Assembly (NCBI GenBank): GCA_934098515.1
Contig: CAKOOK010000009.1
Location: 1 to 48,878 of the forward strand
Direction of reading: 5' to 3'
Length of the DNA stretch: 48,878 bases
Origin: an uncultured Bacilli bacterium
GTDB lineage: Bacteria; Bacillota_I; Bacilli_A; RF39; UBA660
The notes under the pieces are model-generated. The model was not told where the DNA came from. It ran no database searches and was given only the letters and a program-made list of their open reading frames with translations. Position 1 is the stretch's first letter. Every line of letters begins with the position of its first letter. The translations under genes were made by a program, and so were the position numbers. This document shows positions 8,640 through 16,778 of the stretch, one piece after another.

Positions 8640-8648
8640 ATAATACCA
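8640..8648 (-). promoter_or_regulatory. Extended -10 promoter for the glmU-like/glmM operon
   Basis: Minus strand TGGTATTAT matches the extended -10 pattern TGnTATAAT with one mismatch. The start would fall near 8633, leaving a very short leader containing AAGGAG. It overlaps head-to-head with the promoter of the divergent YfhO-LtaS gene. Confidence 0.5.
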
Positions 8649-8654
8649 CAAACA

Positions 8655-8683
8655 TTGATAAATGTGCACTTTTTTGCTATAAT
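8655..8683 (+). promoter_or_regulatory. Sigma-A promoter of the YfhO-LtaS fusion gene
   Basis: TTGATA (8655-8660), exact 17-nt spacer, TATAAT (8678-8683). The Shine-Dalgarno AGAGGT lies about 6 bases before the ATG at 8711. Confidence 0.8.
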
Positions 8684-8710
8684 CTTCATTGACAAAAAGA
8701 GGTAATTTAA

Positions 8711-11700
8711 ATGAAAAAATTAGAAAAAAAAGATTATTTACTAATCGGAACACTATTTGTTCCAATGATAACTTTAATAATATATCTACTTTGTAAAGGA
8801 TACATATTCGGTTCTAATATTGACTGGGCTAATCAGCACATCGTACTACCAGAATACTTTAGAAACCTATTTTATAGTAATGGTAAAATAATTCCATCAT
8901 TTGCTTTTAATCTAGGAATGGGACAAAACATCTTCAACTACTCATACTATGGATTATTAAGCCCAATTATTTTGCTATCATACTTACTACCATTTATACC
9001 AATGTATATCTATATGCCAGCAATCTCTATTATTATATATTTTACAAGTATCATAATGTTCTATATATGGATTAAAAATAAATACAACACTAAAATAGCT
9101 TATATCTCATCACTTATCTTTGCTTTAAACGCTCCATTTGCATATCACTTCCATAGACACCTAATGTTTGTCATATATATGCCATTTATGATTGGTGCCC
9201 TAAAAAGTGTTGACCTATACTTTGAAAAAGGCAAAAAGATACCGCTAATTATATACACAATCCTATTAATTCTAACAAGTTACTACTTTAGTGTACCTGG
9301 AATTATCACAATTGGTATTTATACAATTTACAAAATTTTAAAAACTAACAAAATAGATTTTACAAAACTTAAAAACGTAATATTCTTTGTAACAACAGCA
9401 ATCCTAATTACCGGAGTATTACTCCTTCCAACTGCATATGCTCTAATAAATGGAAGAATTGAAACATTAACAAGTTCAAAACTTACATTCTTAGATTTAA
9501 TAAACCCAATGAAAAACTACTCATATACATTCTACAACTCATACTACTCTTGGGGAATAACATTTATCTACATTATTGCAATCATAAATGGTATTATATC
9601 TAAGAAAAAAGAACAAATTTTTCTAAGCATAATAACAGCACTATTTATCATATTCCCACTAAGCAGTTACATCTTAAATGGATTCATGTATATTGATGGC
9701 AAATGCTTTATACCTTTCTTACCACTAGCAATCCTACAAATTAGTGAACTAATAAAAAATATATTTGATAATAAGTTAAAACTTAAAAAATTATTACCTT
9801 ATATTCTTTTAAGCGGAGCTATCCTTATTTACTTTGCCCTAGGTAAAAATAATATTTATCTTTTACTTACAGATATAATACTAATGTTAATAAGCCTGTA
9901 TTTATGCACAAAAAAACAAAATAATATCTTACTTTACATAACAATAATCGGCATATCACTTACAACATTTATTGCAAGTTCTACAAGTGAATCATACATG
10001 AAAATATCCGATATTAAAAATATAAATAACACATCTTACAAAGAACTAATAAATAAAACAAATGATAAAACTATCTACCGTACTAGTAACGAAGATTACA
10101 TACTATATAATCCAAATAAAATTTATGATATAAACGAAAATATAACAACAACATATTCTTCACTATCAAATAAATACTATATGTCATTTATTAGAAACAT
10201 CTTTCAAAATGAAGTTATTAACCGAGATAACACCACAGTAACACAAACATCAAATGTATTATTCAACATCTATAGTGGTACAAAATACTTAATATCAAGC
10301 GGTAATCCTGAAATTGGTTACACAGAAATTGAAAACATAAATGGAACAAAACTATACGTTAATGAAAACGTTTTACCAATCGCATATGCATCTAACAAAA
10401 TAATGAGTCAGCGTGAATTCGACACTCTAGAATATCCTTACACAATTGATGCTCTACTAAATTATATAATTGTTGATAAATCACTAGACAACGTTTACAA
10501 AAATAATATAAACGAATATAAAAATGGTTACAAAATTAAAGAAATTAATAATCTGACATACACTGAGGAAAACGGTCACTACATCATTGATGCAAGCAAA
10601 AATGCAAATTTAAAAATTAAATTAAATTCAAAAATTCAAAACAAAATATTAATAATAAGTTTTAATATGAATAAAGCAAAAGAAGGCTTCGCTTGTAGTA
10701 GTGACATCACTATAAATAATGTAAAAAATGCTCTATCATGTTCAAACTGGAAATACAATAATAATAACAACACTTTCGAATATGTTCTATCATCAAACAA
10801 TGCAATCGATACATTAAACATCGAACTAACAAAAGGCTCATTTGACATAGATAACATCAAAATTTATACAATGGACTACAACAAAGTAAGTTCAATAAAA
10901 AATAACGTTGATGAAATGACAATAAACAAAGCCAAAATTGAAGATAATCACACCTCTGGTGAAATAAATGTTAAAGAAGATGGTTATCTAAAAATTACAA
11001 TTCCATATGACAAAGGTTTTAAATTATACGTTGATGGAAAACGTGTTGGTAAAGTGTTAACAGACAAAACATTCCTAGGATTAGAAATTACTAAAGGTAC
11101 ACATAAAATAGACATTAAATATACTCCACCACTTCTAAAAGCCGGAGCAGTAACATCACTTATCGGTATTTTCCTACTTATCAACATCCTTATATATCCT
11201 AAAACAAAAAACAAATTACAAAAAATCAAAAACTATATTTTAAATCTTTGCAAAAAAACAAAAGCTGTAATTAAAGATTTCTGTAAAACAAACCGTTCAT
11301 ACATCTACCTATTTGGATCATTGTTAATACTCGATCTAGCATTAAGAATATTCTTAACAAGCCAAATAAGCTTCTATCACTGGTTCATGCCAGTACCAAA
11401 CTTATTCACAATCTTATGGATTATTATAATTCTATACATAACTAAAAATCTTAAAAATCCATATAACAAAATATTCTATATTATATGTTACATCATAAGC
11501 ATTGCCTTATTCCTAACACATGCAATATACTTCTCATACTTCAAAATATTCTTTGACTTTAGTGTACTTGGTGTTGCTGGTGAAGGTGCTGCTTACTTTA
11601 GTTCAGTATTTAACAACATTAAACTATGGGTAGTAATAACCACATTAGTAAGTTTAAGTCTAACCATTATTGGTCTTAAAAAAACAAAAAAACAAGCAAA

Positions 11701-13096
11701 AAATAACTATCTTAAAATTCTAATTGCTTTAATAATCTTTATAATTATTCATAGCGTTCTTCCAATCTTCCTTGGTAAATCAAGCACCGAACTAAACTGG
11801 GACGAATGGCGTAATCCAAGAAGCATATATCGTTCATTTAATGACAACAACAAAAGTTTAATGGTTAGTGGTATGTACGAATACAACATTAGAAACTTCA
11901 TATTTACATACTTTAAAGATAGTAACTCCCTAACAGATAATGAACAAAAAGTTCTTGACGAAAACTTTGCAAACAGCACAGAAGCCAAAGAAAACGAATT
12001 CACGGGAGCCTTCAAAGGTAAAAACTTAATAATAGTTCAGTTAGAAAGTGTAGATAACTTCCTATTAGATAAAGACATCATGCCAACCTTCTACAAACTA
12101 AGTAAAAACTCAATCAATTTTGTTAACCACTACTCATTTACATCTGGTGGAGGTTCAACATTCAACTCAGAATTTATGATTAACACAGGATACTCTACTG
12201 CATATAACTACAACATGAATGCTTACTCTTTTAGTAAAAACGCCTATCCTTACAGCTTACCAAACCTACTTAAAGAAGAAGGATACACATCAAACGTATT
12301 CCACATGAACTCAGCAGAATACTACTCAAGAGGTGCTAACTACAAATCATTTGGTTATAACGAATATTATGGATTAAAAGACTTAGGAACCTACAAAAAT
12401 AATGAATTCTGGCTAGACACTGAACTTATCAAAAATGAAACATTCAATAAAGAAATATTTAAACACAGTGGCCTAAACCTTTCTTACATAATTTCCTACT
12501 CAGCACATATGCCATTTAATTCAAGTAAAGGAACGTGCTCAAAACTAACAAATGAAACAGGCTTAACTGAATTTGAATGTTTAAAAATACAAGCAAAAGA
12601 AACCGATGATATGATTAAATTACTAATGGAAAACCTAGAAAAAAATAGTGAACTAGATAACACAATTGTAGTCCTAATAAGTGATCACTATCTATATACA
12701 CTTGAAGACAAAACTCTATTAGACAAATACAAAGAAACAAACACAAACCTAATAAATCATACACCATTCATAATCTGGAGTAATGGCCAAATTAAAAAAA
12801 CAGTAAAAGACGTAAACTCTCAATTAGACGTGCTTCCAACACTGCTAAATCTATTCGGAATAAAATATAATGAAGCAAACTACATTGGTAGAGATATCTT
12901 CTCAAAAGACTATGATCCACTAGTATTCTTCCCAGATGGAAGTTGGTACAACGGAAGCACATATGTCGCAAACGGTGAATACCTAAAAGGCCAAAAAATG
13001 TCATCAGAAAAAATAGAATACTATAACAAGTTAGTTAAAGACAAAATGAATCTAAATGATGCAGTCTTAAAATCTAACTACTTTGCCAATAAATAA
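8711..13096 (+). CDS. YfhO-type GT-C protein fused to lipoteichoic acid synthase (LtaS)
   Basis: 1461 residues, about the sum of YfhO (about 850) and LtaS (about 600). The N-terminal half is YfhO-like: 11-13 TM helices, an early extracytoplasmic IDWANQH acidic motif after TM1, and a large beta-rich outer segment (about 440-790) before a last TM (about 815). YfhO family members act in glycosylation of lipoteichoic acid. From about 865 there are five TM helices and then an LtaS sulfatase-fold domain with GKNLIIVQLES (Glu near 1111), catalytic Thr1150 in GGGSTFNSEF, SYSAHMPF and SDH (Asp1325, His1326). LtaS polymerises glycerol-phosphate from phosphatidylglycerol. Joining polymerase and glycosylation modules suggests coupled synthesis and decoration, which is inference. 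The gene has its own promoter and terminator. Confidence 0.88.
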   Translation: MKKLEKKDYLLIGTLFVPMITLIIYLLCKGYIFGSNIDWANQHIVLPEYFRNLFYSNGKIIPSFAFNLGMGQNIFNYSYYGLLSPIILLSYLLPFIPMYIYMPAISIIIYFTSIIMFYIWIKNKYNTKIAYISSLIFALNAPFAYHFHRHLMFVIYMPFMIGALKSVDLYFEKGKKIPLIIYTILLILTSYYFSVPGIITIGIYTIYKILKTNKIDFTKLKNVIFFVTTAILITGVLLLPTAYALINGRIETLTSSKLTFLDLINPMKNYSYTFYNSYYSWGITFIYIIAIINGIISKKKEQIFLSIITALFIIFPLSSYILNGFMYIDGKCFIPFLPLAILQISELIKNIFDNKLKLKKLLPYILLSGAILIYFALGKNNIYLLLTDIILMLISLYLCTKKQNNILLYITIIGISLTTFIASSTSESYMKISDIKNINNTSYKELINKTNDKTIYRTSNEDYILYNPNKIYDINENITTTYSSLSNKYYMSFIRNIFQNEVINRDNTTVTQTSNVLFNIYSGTKYLISSGNPEIGYTEIENINGTKLYVNENVLPIAYASNKIMSQREFDTLEYPYTIDALLNYIIVDKSLDNVYKNNINEYKNGYKIKEINNLTYTEENGHYIIDASKNANLKIKLNSKIQNKILIISFNMNKAKEGFACSSDITINNVKNALSCSNWKYNNNNNTFEYVLSSNNAIDTLNIELTKGSFDIDNIKIYTMDYNKVSSIKNNVDEMTINKAKIEDNHTSGEINVKEDGYLKITIPYDKGFKLYVDGKRVGKVLTDKTFLGLEITKGTHKIDIKYTPPLLKAGAVTSLIGIFLLINILIYPKTKNKLQKIKNYILNLCKKTKAVIKDFCKTNRSYIYLFGSLLILDLALRIFLTSQISFYHWFMPVPNLFTILWIIIILYITKNLKNPYNKIFYIICYIISIALFLTHAIYFSYFKIFFDFSVLGVAGEGAAYFSSVFNNIKLWVVITTLVSLSLTIIGLKKTKKQAKNNYLKILIALIIFIIIHSVLPIFLGKSSTELNWDEWRNPRSIYRSFNDNNKSLMVSGMYEYNIRNFIFTYFKDSNSLTDNEQKVLDENFANSTEAKENEFTGAFKGKNLIIVQLESVDNFLLDKDIMPTFYKLSKNSINFVNHYSFTSGGGSTFNSEFMINTGYSTAYNYNMNAYSFSKNAYPYSLPNLLKEEGYTSNVFHMNSAEYYSRGANYKSFGYNEYYGLKDLGTYKNNEFWLDTELIKNETFNKEIFKHSGLNLSYIISYSAHMPFNSSKGTCSKLTNETGLTEFECLKIQAKETDDMIKLLMENLEKNSELDNTIVVLISDHYLYTLEDKTLLDKYKETNTNLINHTPFIIWSNGQIKKTVKDVNSQLDVLPTLLNLFGIKYNEANYIGRDIFSKDYDPLVFFPDGSWYNGSTYVANGEYLKGQKMSSEKIEYYNKLVKDKMNLNDAVLKSNYFANK

Positions 13097-13120
13097 GTCG
13101 TAAAACCGGCTTATTTTTTT
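13092..13120 (+). terminator. Terminator of the YfhO-LtaS gene
   Basis: Nine-bp stem (13092-13100 with 13107-13115, one G-T pair), 6-base loop, then a T-run. The stop codon is inside the left arm. Confidence 0.85.
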
Positions 13121-13154
13121 ATTAAAAATATTTATAATTAAAATAAAATAGTGT

Positions 13155-13160
13155 ATAATC
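13155..13160 (+). promoter_or_regulatory. Probable -10 of the LCP gene
   Basis: TATAAT at 13155-13160. The -35 17 nt upstream (TTATAA, 13132-13137) is weak. A start near 13167 gives a 13-base leader containing AGGTG before the ATG at 13180. Confidence 0.5.
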
Positions 13161-13179
13161 AAAATATAGGTGCATAAAA

Positions 13180-15111
13180 ATGAAGAAGAATAAAAAGAGA
13201 AAATTTGGAAATTTATTTAAAAAACTTAAAAAAACAACACCAGGATTTCACTTCATGTACATCGTTGTACTTGTTCTTTTTATAATGAGTGTAATCTTAC
13301 TAACATACTCTTTAACCTTATTAAATGGAATAGAAACCTTTATTAGAATACTATTCATAATTGCTATGTCTGCATACACGATCCTATTCTTCTTTATAGG
13401 TAGTGCTTTACTAATAACTAAAAAACATACAATACTAATTGTAATAAGTATAATTACAACACTCTTTACAACTATTAATAGTTTAGGATACTACTATATT
13501 CAAAAAACATACAACGTAGTAGATAACATAAGTAAAGAAGAAATAACTTATACAACAAATCTAATAACTTTAAATAAAGACGAAACAATAAAAACCGTTG
13601 GTATCTTAAAAAACGAAAATAGTCCAGAAGGCTATATTCTACCTCAAGAATACCTAGTAAAAAACAATAAAAAATGGAAAATTGAAAATTATGAATCAAA
13701 TGAAGAACTAATAAAAGCACTTATCAACAAAGACGTTGATGCAATATTTATCACCGCAAACTTCAAGCTTCTATACGCATCAAATTATCCAGAATTAAAT
13801 AGTGCAGTTATCCTTGATACCTACAGTAAAAAATTAGGAAATAATGATACAGTTGCTTCAACAAACAAAGACATAACAGAACCATTTACAATGCTTCTTC
13901 TAGGAGTAGATTCAGAATATGATGGCCTAGCTAATAATGCAGCATTTAATGGTGACTCAATCATGCTATTAACATTTAATCCTAAAACATTATCTGCAAC
14001 AGTATTTAGCATTCCAAGAGACACATATGTACCAATTGCTTGCAACAATAATAAACAAAACAAAATAAACTCAGCAGCTGCATACGGAACAAAATGTATG
14101 ATTAACACAATTGAAAACTTAACAGATGTTACCATTGACTATTTTGTAAAAATCAACTTTAAAGGTGTAGTTAACCTAGTTGATGCCCTAGATGGAATTG
14201 ATGTAAATATAGATGAACCTGACTTTAAAAAGAACGGTTCAGTAGACTGTAAAGGAATGGTCTGTGAGCAAAACTCTAATCGTGAATTCGGCGAGCACAT
14301 AGTCTATATCAAACCGGGAATGCAGCACTTAGATGGCGAACAAGCACTAGCATATGCAAGAAATAGACATCAATGGGCTCTATCAGACTTTAAAAGAGTC
14401 GAACATCAACAAGCAATCGTAACCGCAATCGCAAATAAAGTAAAAACAATTAGAAACATCAACACATTCTATAAAGTACTTAACGCCGTATCAAACAACA
14501 TGGATACAAATATGGAAACAAATCAAATGTTAAACTTCTACAACGTCGGTAAAAACATCTTACTAAAAAGTAACTTTGGTGAAGGAGAATTCTTAAGCAT
14601 TCAAAAAACATTCCTATCAGGTTACGACCAAACAGTGTACCAAGGATATAATATGTATACCTATCAGTACTATGAAGAAAGCTTAGCTGAAATAGTTAAA
14701 GCCATGAAAGTAAATCTAGAATTAGAAAAACCAGAAATCATCAAAACATTTAGTTTCTCAGTTAATAAACCATACGAAGTACCAACAATAGGGCGTATGT
14801 ATACTGGCGTAAGGAAAAATGAAACACTCCCTAACTTCGTAGGTCAAAACATTAACTACTTAGAATCATGGATAAGCACAAGAAATATAACACTAAATAA
14901 AAATTATACAGAAAGTAATTCATGCATCGAAGGAAATATCCTAGAGCAAAACGTTCACTCTGGAGTAATTGTTTCAAGTATATCTAGTCTATCAGTAAAC
15001 GTATGCAAAAACGTACATGTTAATGAACCAATAACTCCACAAGAACCTGAAAATAATAATGAAGGAAATAATAATCAAATAGATGACCCAATTGAAGATA
15101 TGCTAAACTAA
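13180..15111 (+). CDS. LytR-CpsA-Psr (LCP) family glycopolymer ligase with PASTA-like tail
   Basis: 643 residues. Three TM helices (about 24-46, 53-79 and 82-106) precede an outer region of about 110 residues containing a substrate-binding-protein-like stretch (DVDAIFITANF). The LCP domain spans about 230-440, with TMLLLGVDS, the arginine motif FSIPRDTYV, a DGIDVNI segment and LDGEQALAYARNRH. LCP enzymes transfer undecaprenyl-linked teichoic acid or other glycopolymers to peptidoglycan. The C-terminus (about 545-618) resembles one PASTA domain (LPNFVGQ, GNILEQNVHSG) with two Cys, then an acidic tail. It sits directly after the YfhO-LtaS gene, which supports a role in anchoring surface polymer, though each gene has its own terminator. 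Confidence 0.9.
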   Translation: MKKNKKRKFGNLFKKLKKTTPGFHFMYIVVLVLFIMSVILLTYSLTLLNGIETFIRILFIIAMSAYTILFFFIGSALLITKKHTILIVISIITTLFTTINSLGYYYIQKTYNVVDNISKEEITYTTNLITLNKDETIKTVGILKNENSPEGYILPQEYLVKNNKKWKIENYESNEELIKALINKDVDAIFITANFKLLYASNYPELNSAVILDTYSKKLGNNDTVASTNKDITEPFTMLLLGVDSEYDGLANNAAFNGDSIMLLTFNPKTLSATVFSIPRDTYVPIACNNNKQNKINSAAAYGTKCMINTIENLTDVTIDYFVKINFKGVVNLVDALDGIDVNIDEPDFKKNGSVDCKGMVCEQNSNREFGEHIVYIKPGMQHLDGEQALAYARNRHQWALSDFKRVEHQQAIVTAIANKVKTIRNINTFYKVLNAVSNNMDTNMETNQMLNFYNVGKNILLKSNFGEGEFLSIQKTFLSGYDQTVYQGYNMYTYQYYEESLAEIVKAMKVNLELEKPEIIKTFSFSVNKPYEVPTIGRMYTGVRKNETLPNFVGQNINYLESWISTRNITLNKNYTESNSCIEGNILEQNVHSGVIVSSISSLSVNVCKNVHVNEPITPQEPENNNEGNNNQIDDPIEDMLN

Positions 15112-15140
15112 AAGCCGCTTACAAAAAAGCGACTTTTTTT
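15111..15140 (+). terminator. Terminator of the LCP gene
   Basis: Ten-position stem with one mismatch (15111-15120 with 15127-15136), then T to 15140. The reverse strand of the hairpin could also slow transcription from the convergent amidase gene. Confidence 0.8.
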
Positions 15141-15168
15141 ATTAAATAACTAGTGCTATAAGCACGGC

Positions 15169-16368
15169 CTAACTTGGAACTACTAATCTTTGCCCAATCC
15201 TTAAAACATTTGATTTTAAACCATTTAAACTCTTAATTTCATCAACTGTACTATTAAACATTCTAGCTATACTCCAAAGAGAATCCCCACTCTTAACTAC
15301 ATATACATTAGTTTCTTCATTTTGCTTATTACTATAAGGTGGTATCTTTAAAGTCATACCAATACTTAAATTATTAGAACTAAGATTATTTAAAGACTTA
15401 ATATCATCCACACTAACATTAAACTTCCTAGCAATAGCCCATAACGTGTCCCCAGCACTAACTACATAATCATTAGAAGAATCTTTTCCAACAATAAGCC
15501 TCTGCCCAACACTAAGAACATTACTACTTAAATTATTTAACGCCTTTAATTCATTAACAGATAAATTATACTTCCTAGCAATACTCCACAAAGTATCACC
15601 ATTCTTAACAACATAATAAGTATCATTACCAGCATCACCCGTGCTATCAGCACTACTTATTAATAAAGTATCACCAACATGAAGTACATTACTACTAAGA
15701 TTATTTAATGATTTCAACTCATCAACAGTAAGCCCATTTGCTCTAGCAATACTCCACAGTGAATCTCCCTTTTTAACAACATAATAATTAGAACCACTTA
15801 CTGGAACATACTTATAACCACCATATAAAGTAACTGCTCTTACTACCGCCTCAGCATACTTCTTATAATTACTCTTAAGCCTTTTTGCATCAGCTTCATT
15901 ATCTAAAAAACCATACTCAACTATCAACGTTTCATTATTAGGTGTATTACGAATTATATAATAATAATCCTTAGAAGAATCACTAGGAAGCCTTCTTTGA
16001 TAATACTTTCTAACTACTTGTCCACTCTTTTCAAGCTCATTTAAGATACTTGAAGCAAGCTTATCACTATTACGTAAAGCATATATAACTTCTGCACCTT
16101 CGCCACCACCGGCATTTATGTGATTAGATATTACCACAACATCCTTACCATTGCCAAACTTATCTAAAACAACACCCGGCCTATCATTCGGTTCTAGATC
16201 AACATCATTTGTTCTCGTCATCTTTACTGGCACTCCAAGAGCTTTAAATCTATCATACATATACTGACTTATCTTTAAAGTAAGATCTTTTTCAATAATT
16301 CCATTTCCAGAAGAACCTTGATCATTTCCACCATGTCCACTATCTAAAACTACCCCTTTTAAAGCCAT
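15169..16368 (-). CDS. N-acetylmuramoyl-L-alanine amidase (Amidase_3) with four LysM repeats
   Basis: 399 residues. The zinc amidase domain (1-180) begins at once with VVLDSGHGG. The ligands are His12, Glu26 and His83 (ISNHINAG), and the catalytic Glu is Glu151 in IVEYGFLD. Four LysM modules follow (about 192-237, 245-288, 293-336 and 350-396), each with a GDSLWSIAR or GDTLWSIAR core. The third and fourth are spaced by a short linker. There is no signal peptide, as in CwlC-type or phage-type amidases that reach the wall upon lysis or by another route. The start has AGGTGA at good spacing. It is convergent with the LCP gene. The enzyme cleaves MurNAc-L-Ala bonds in peptidoglycan. Confidence 0.93.
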   Translation of the reverse strand: MALKGVVLDSGHGGNDQGSSGNGIIEKDLTLKISQYMYDRFKALGVPVKMTRTNDVDLEPNDRPGVVLDKFGNGKDVVVISNHINAGGGEGAEVIYALRNSDKLASSILNELEKSGQVVRKYYQRRLPSDSSKDYYYIIRNTPNNETLIVEYGFLDNEADAKRLKSNYKKYAEAVVRAVTLYGGYKYVPVSGSNYYVVKKGDSLWSIARANGLTVDELKSLNNLSSNVLHVGDTLLISSADSTGDAGNDTYYVVKNGDTLWSIARKYNLSVNELKALNNLSSNVLSVGQRLIVGKDSSNDYVVSAGDTLWAIARKFNVSVDDIKSLNNLSSNNLSIGMTLKIPPYSNKQNEETNVYVVKSGDSLWSIARMFNSTVDEIKSLNGLKSNVLRIGQRLVVPS

Positions 16369-16479
16369 ATTAAATCACCTAATCTATTTTATTCGTTTAT
16401 TAAAAATTAGGTTCTATCATTTCATTGTTTTTACGTTAAACTATATTAGCATTATCATTTTTTTAAGAAAATTCAAAAA

Positions 16480-16525
16480 AAGATTAACCATCAGTCCTAA
16501 AATAAGGATTAAGATTAATTTTGAA
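16480..16525 (-). terminator. Possible terminator of the CRISPR array transcript
   Basis: On the minus strand an imperfect hairpin (outer arms TTAATC/GGTTAA, inner TCCT/AGGA) is followed by TCTTTTTTTG. It is the first T-run hairpin reached by transcription leaving the leader-distal end of the array. Confidence 0.4.
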
Positions 16526-16545
16526 AATAATTGTATAATATTATA

Positions 16546-16564
16546 TTGAAGTGTTACACTTCAA
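16546..16564. repeat. 19-bp palindrome, possible operator
   Basis: TTGAAGTGT-T-ACACTTCAA is a perfect inverted repeat with 9-bp arms around one base. It lies just downstream of TATAAT-like and TATATT strings (16534-16547) on the plus strand. A repressor site is possible, but no regulator is encoded beside it. Confidence 0.4.
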
Positions 16565-16633
16565 ATTTAAATTAACATTGCAAAAAATTAACTTTTTACA
16601 TAAAATATAATAAAGTACAAATATAATTACATT

Positions 16634-16672
16634 TGGCTGATCGTAACCCTTAGGGTTGCGGGCAGCCTTTTT
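16634..16672 (+). terminator. Strong two-stage hairpin with T-run
   Basis: The outer stem GGCTG/CAGCC encloses an 8-bp inner stem CGTAACCC/GGGTTGCG with loop TTA, then six T. It is a strong plus-strand terminator with no ORF ahead of it. It may end a small RNA from the palindrome region, or shield the array from plus-strand transcription. Confidence 0.6.
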
Positions 16673-16778
16673 TATTTCTTTTATAAATTACAACTACATT
16701 TTCATTTTTAGCAATTATTTAAACTACACAATTTTCGTTTTAGAATTATACATGTTTCTTAATTGGTCAAGCATCAAA

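Larger units (their letters stand above)
16369..16778. other. 410-bp intergenic region between amidase and CRISPR array
   Basis: No gene is visible. It holds the amidase leader, a possible array terminator (16480-16525, minus), a 19-bp palindrome (16546-16564), a strong plus-strand hairpin with T-run (16634-16672) and AT-rich sequence bordering the last repeat. Confidence 0.7.

Noticed and set aside
8616..8765. N-terminal extension of the GlmU-like protein into the YfhO-LtaS gene
   Set aside because: It would run through the divergent promoter region and overlap a real gene; the extra residues look unlike the family, and an internal start with AAGGAG is available.
11749..12015. Long antisense ORFs within the YfhO-LtaS gene and other plus-strand genes
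   Set aside because: They have no Shine-Dalgarno and no family motif, and mirror the codon bias of the sense gene.
16738..16760. GTTTTAGAATTATACATG, resembling the start of a crRNA-sense repeat, on the plus strand beside the array
   Set aside because: Only the GTTTTAG and part of the next bases match, orientation is opposite to the array, and spacing does not fit the 66-bp period.
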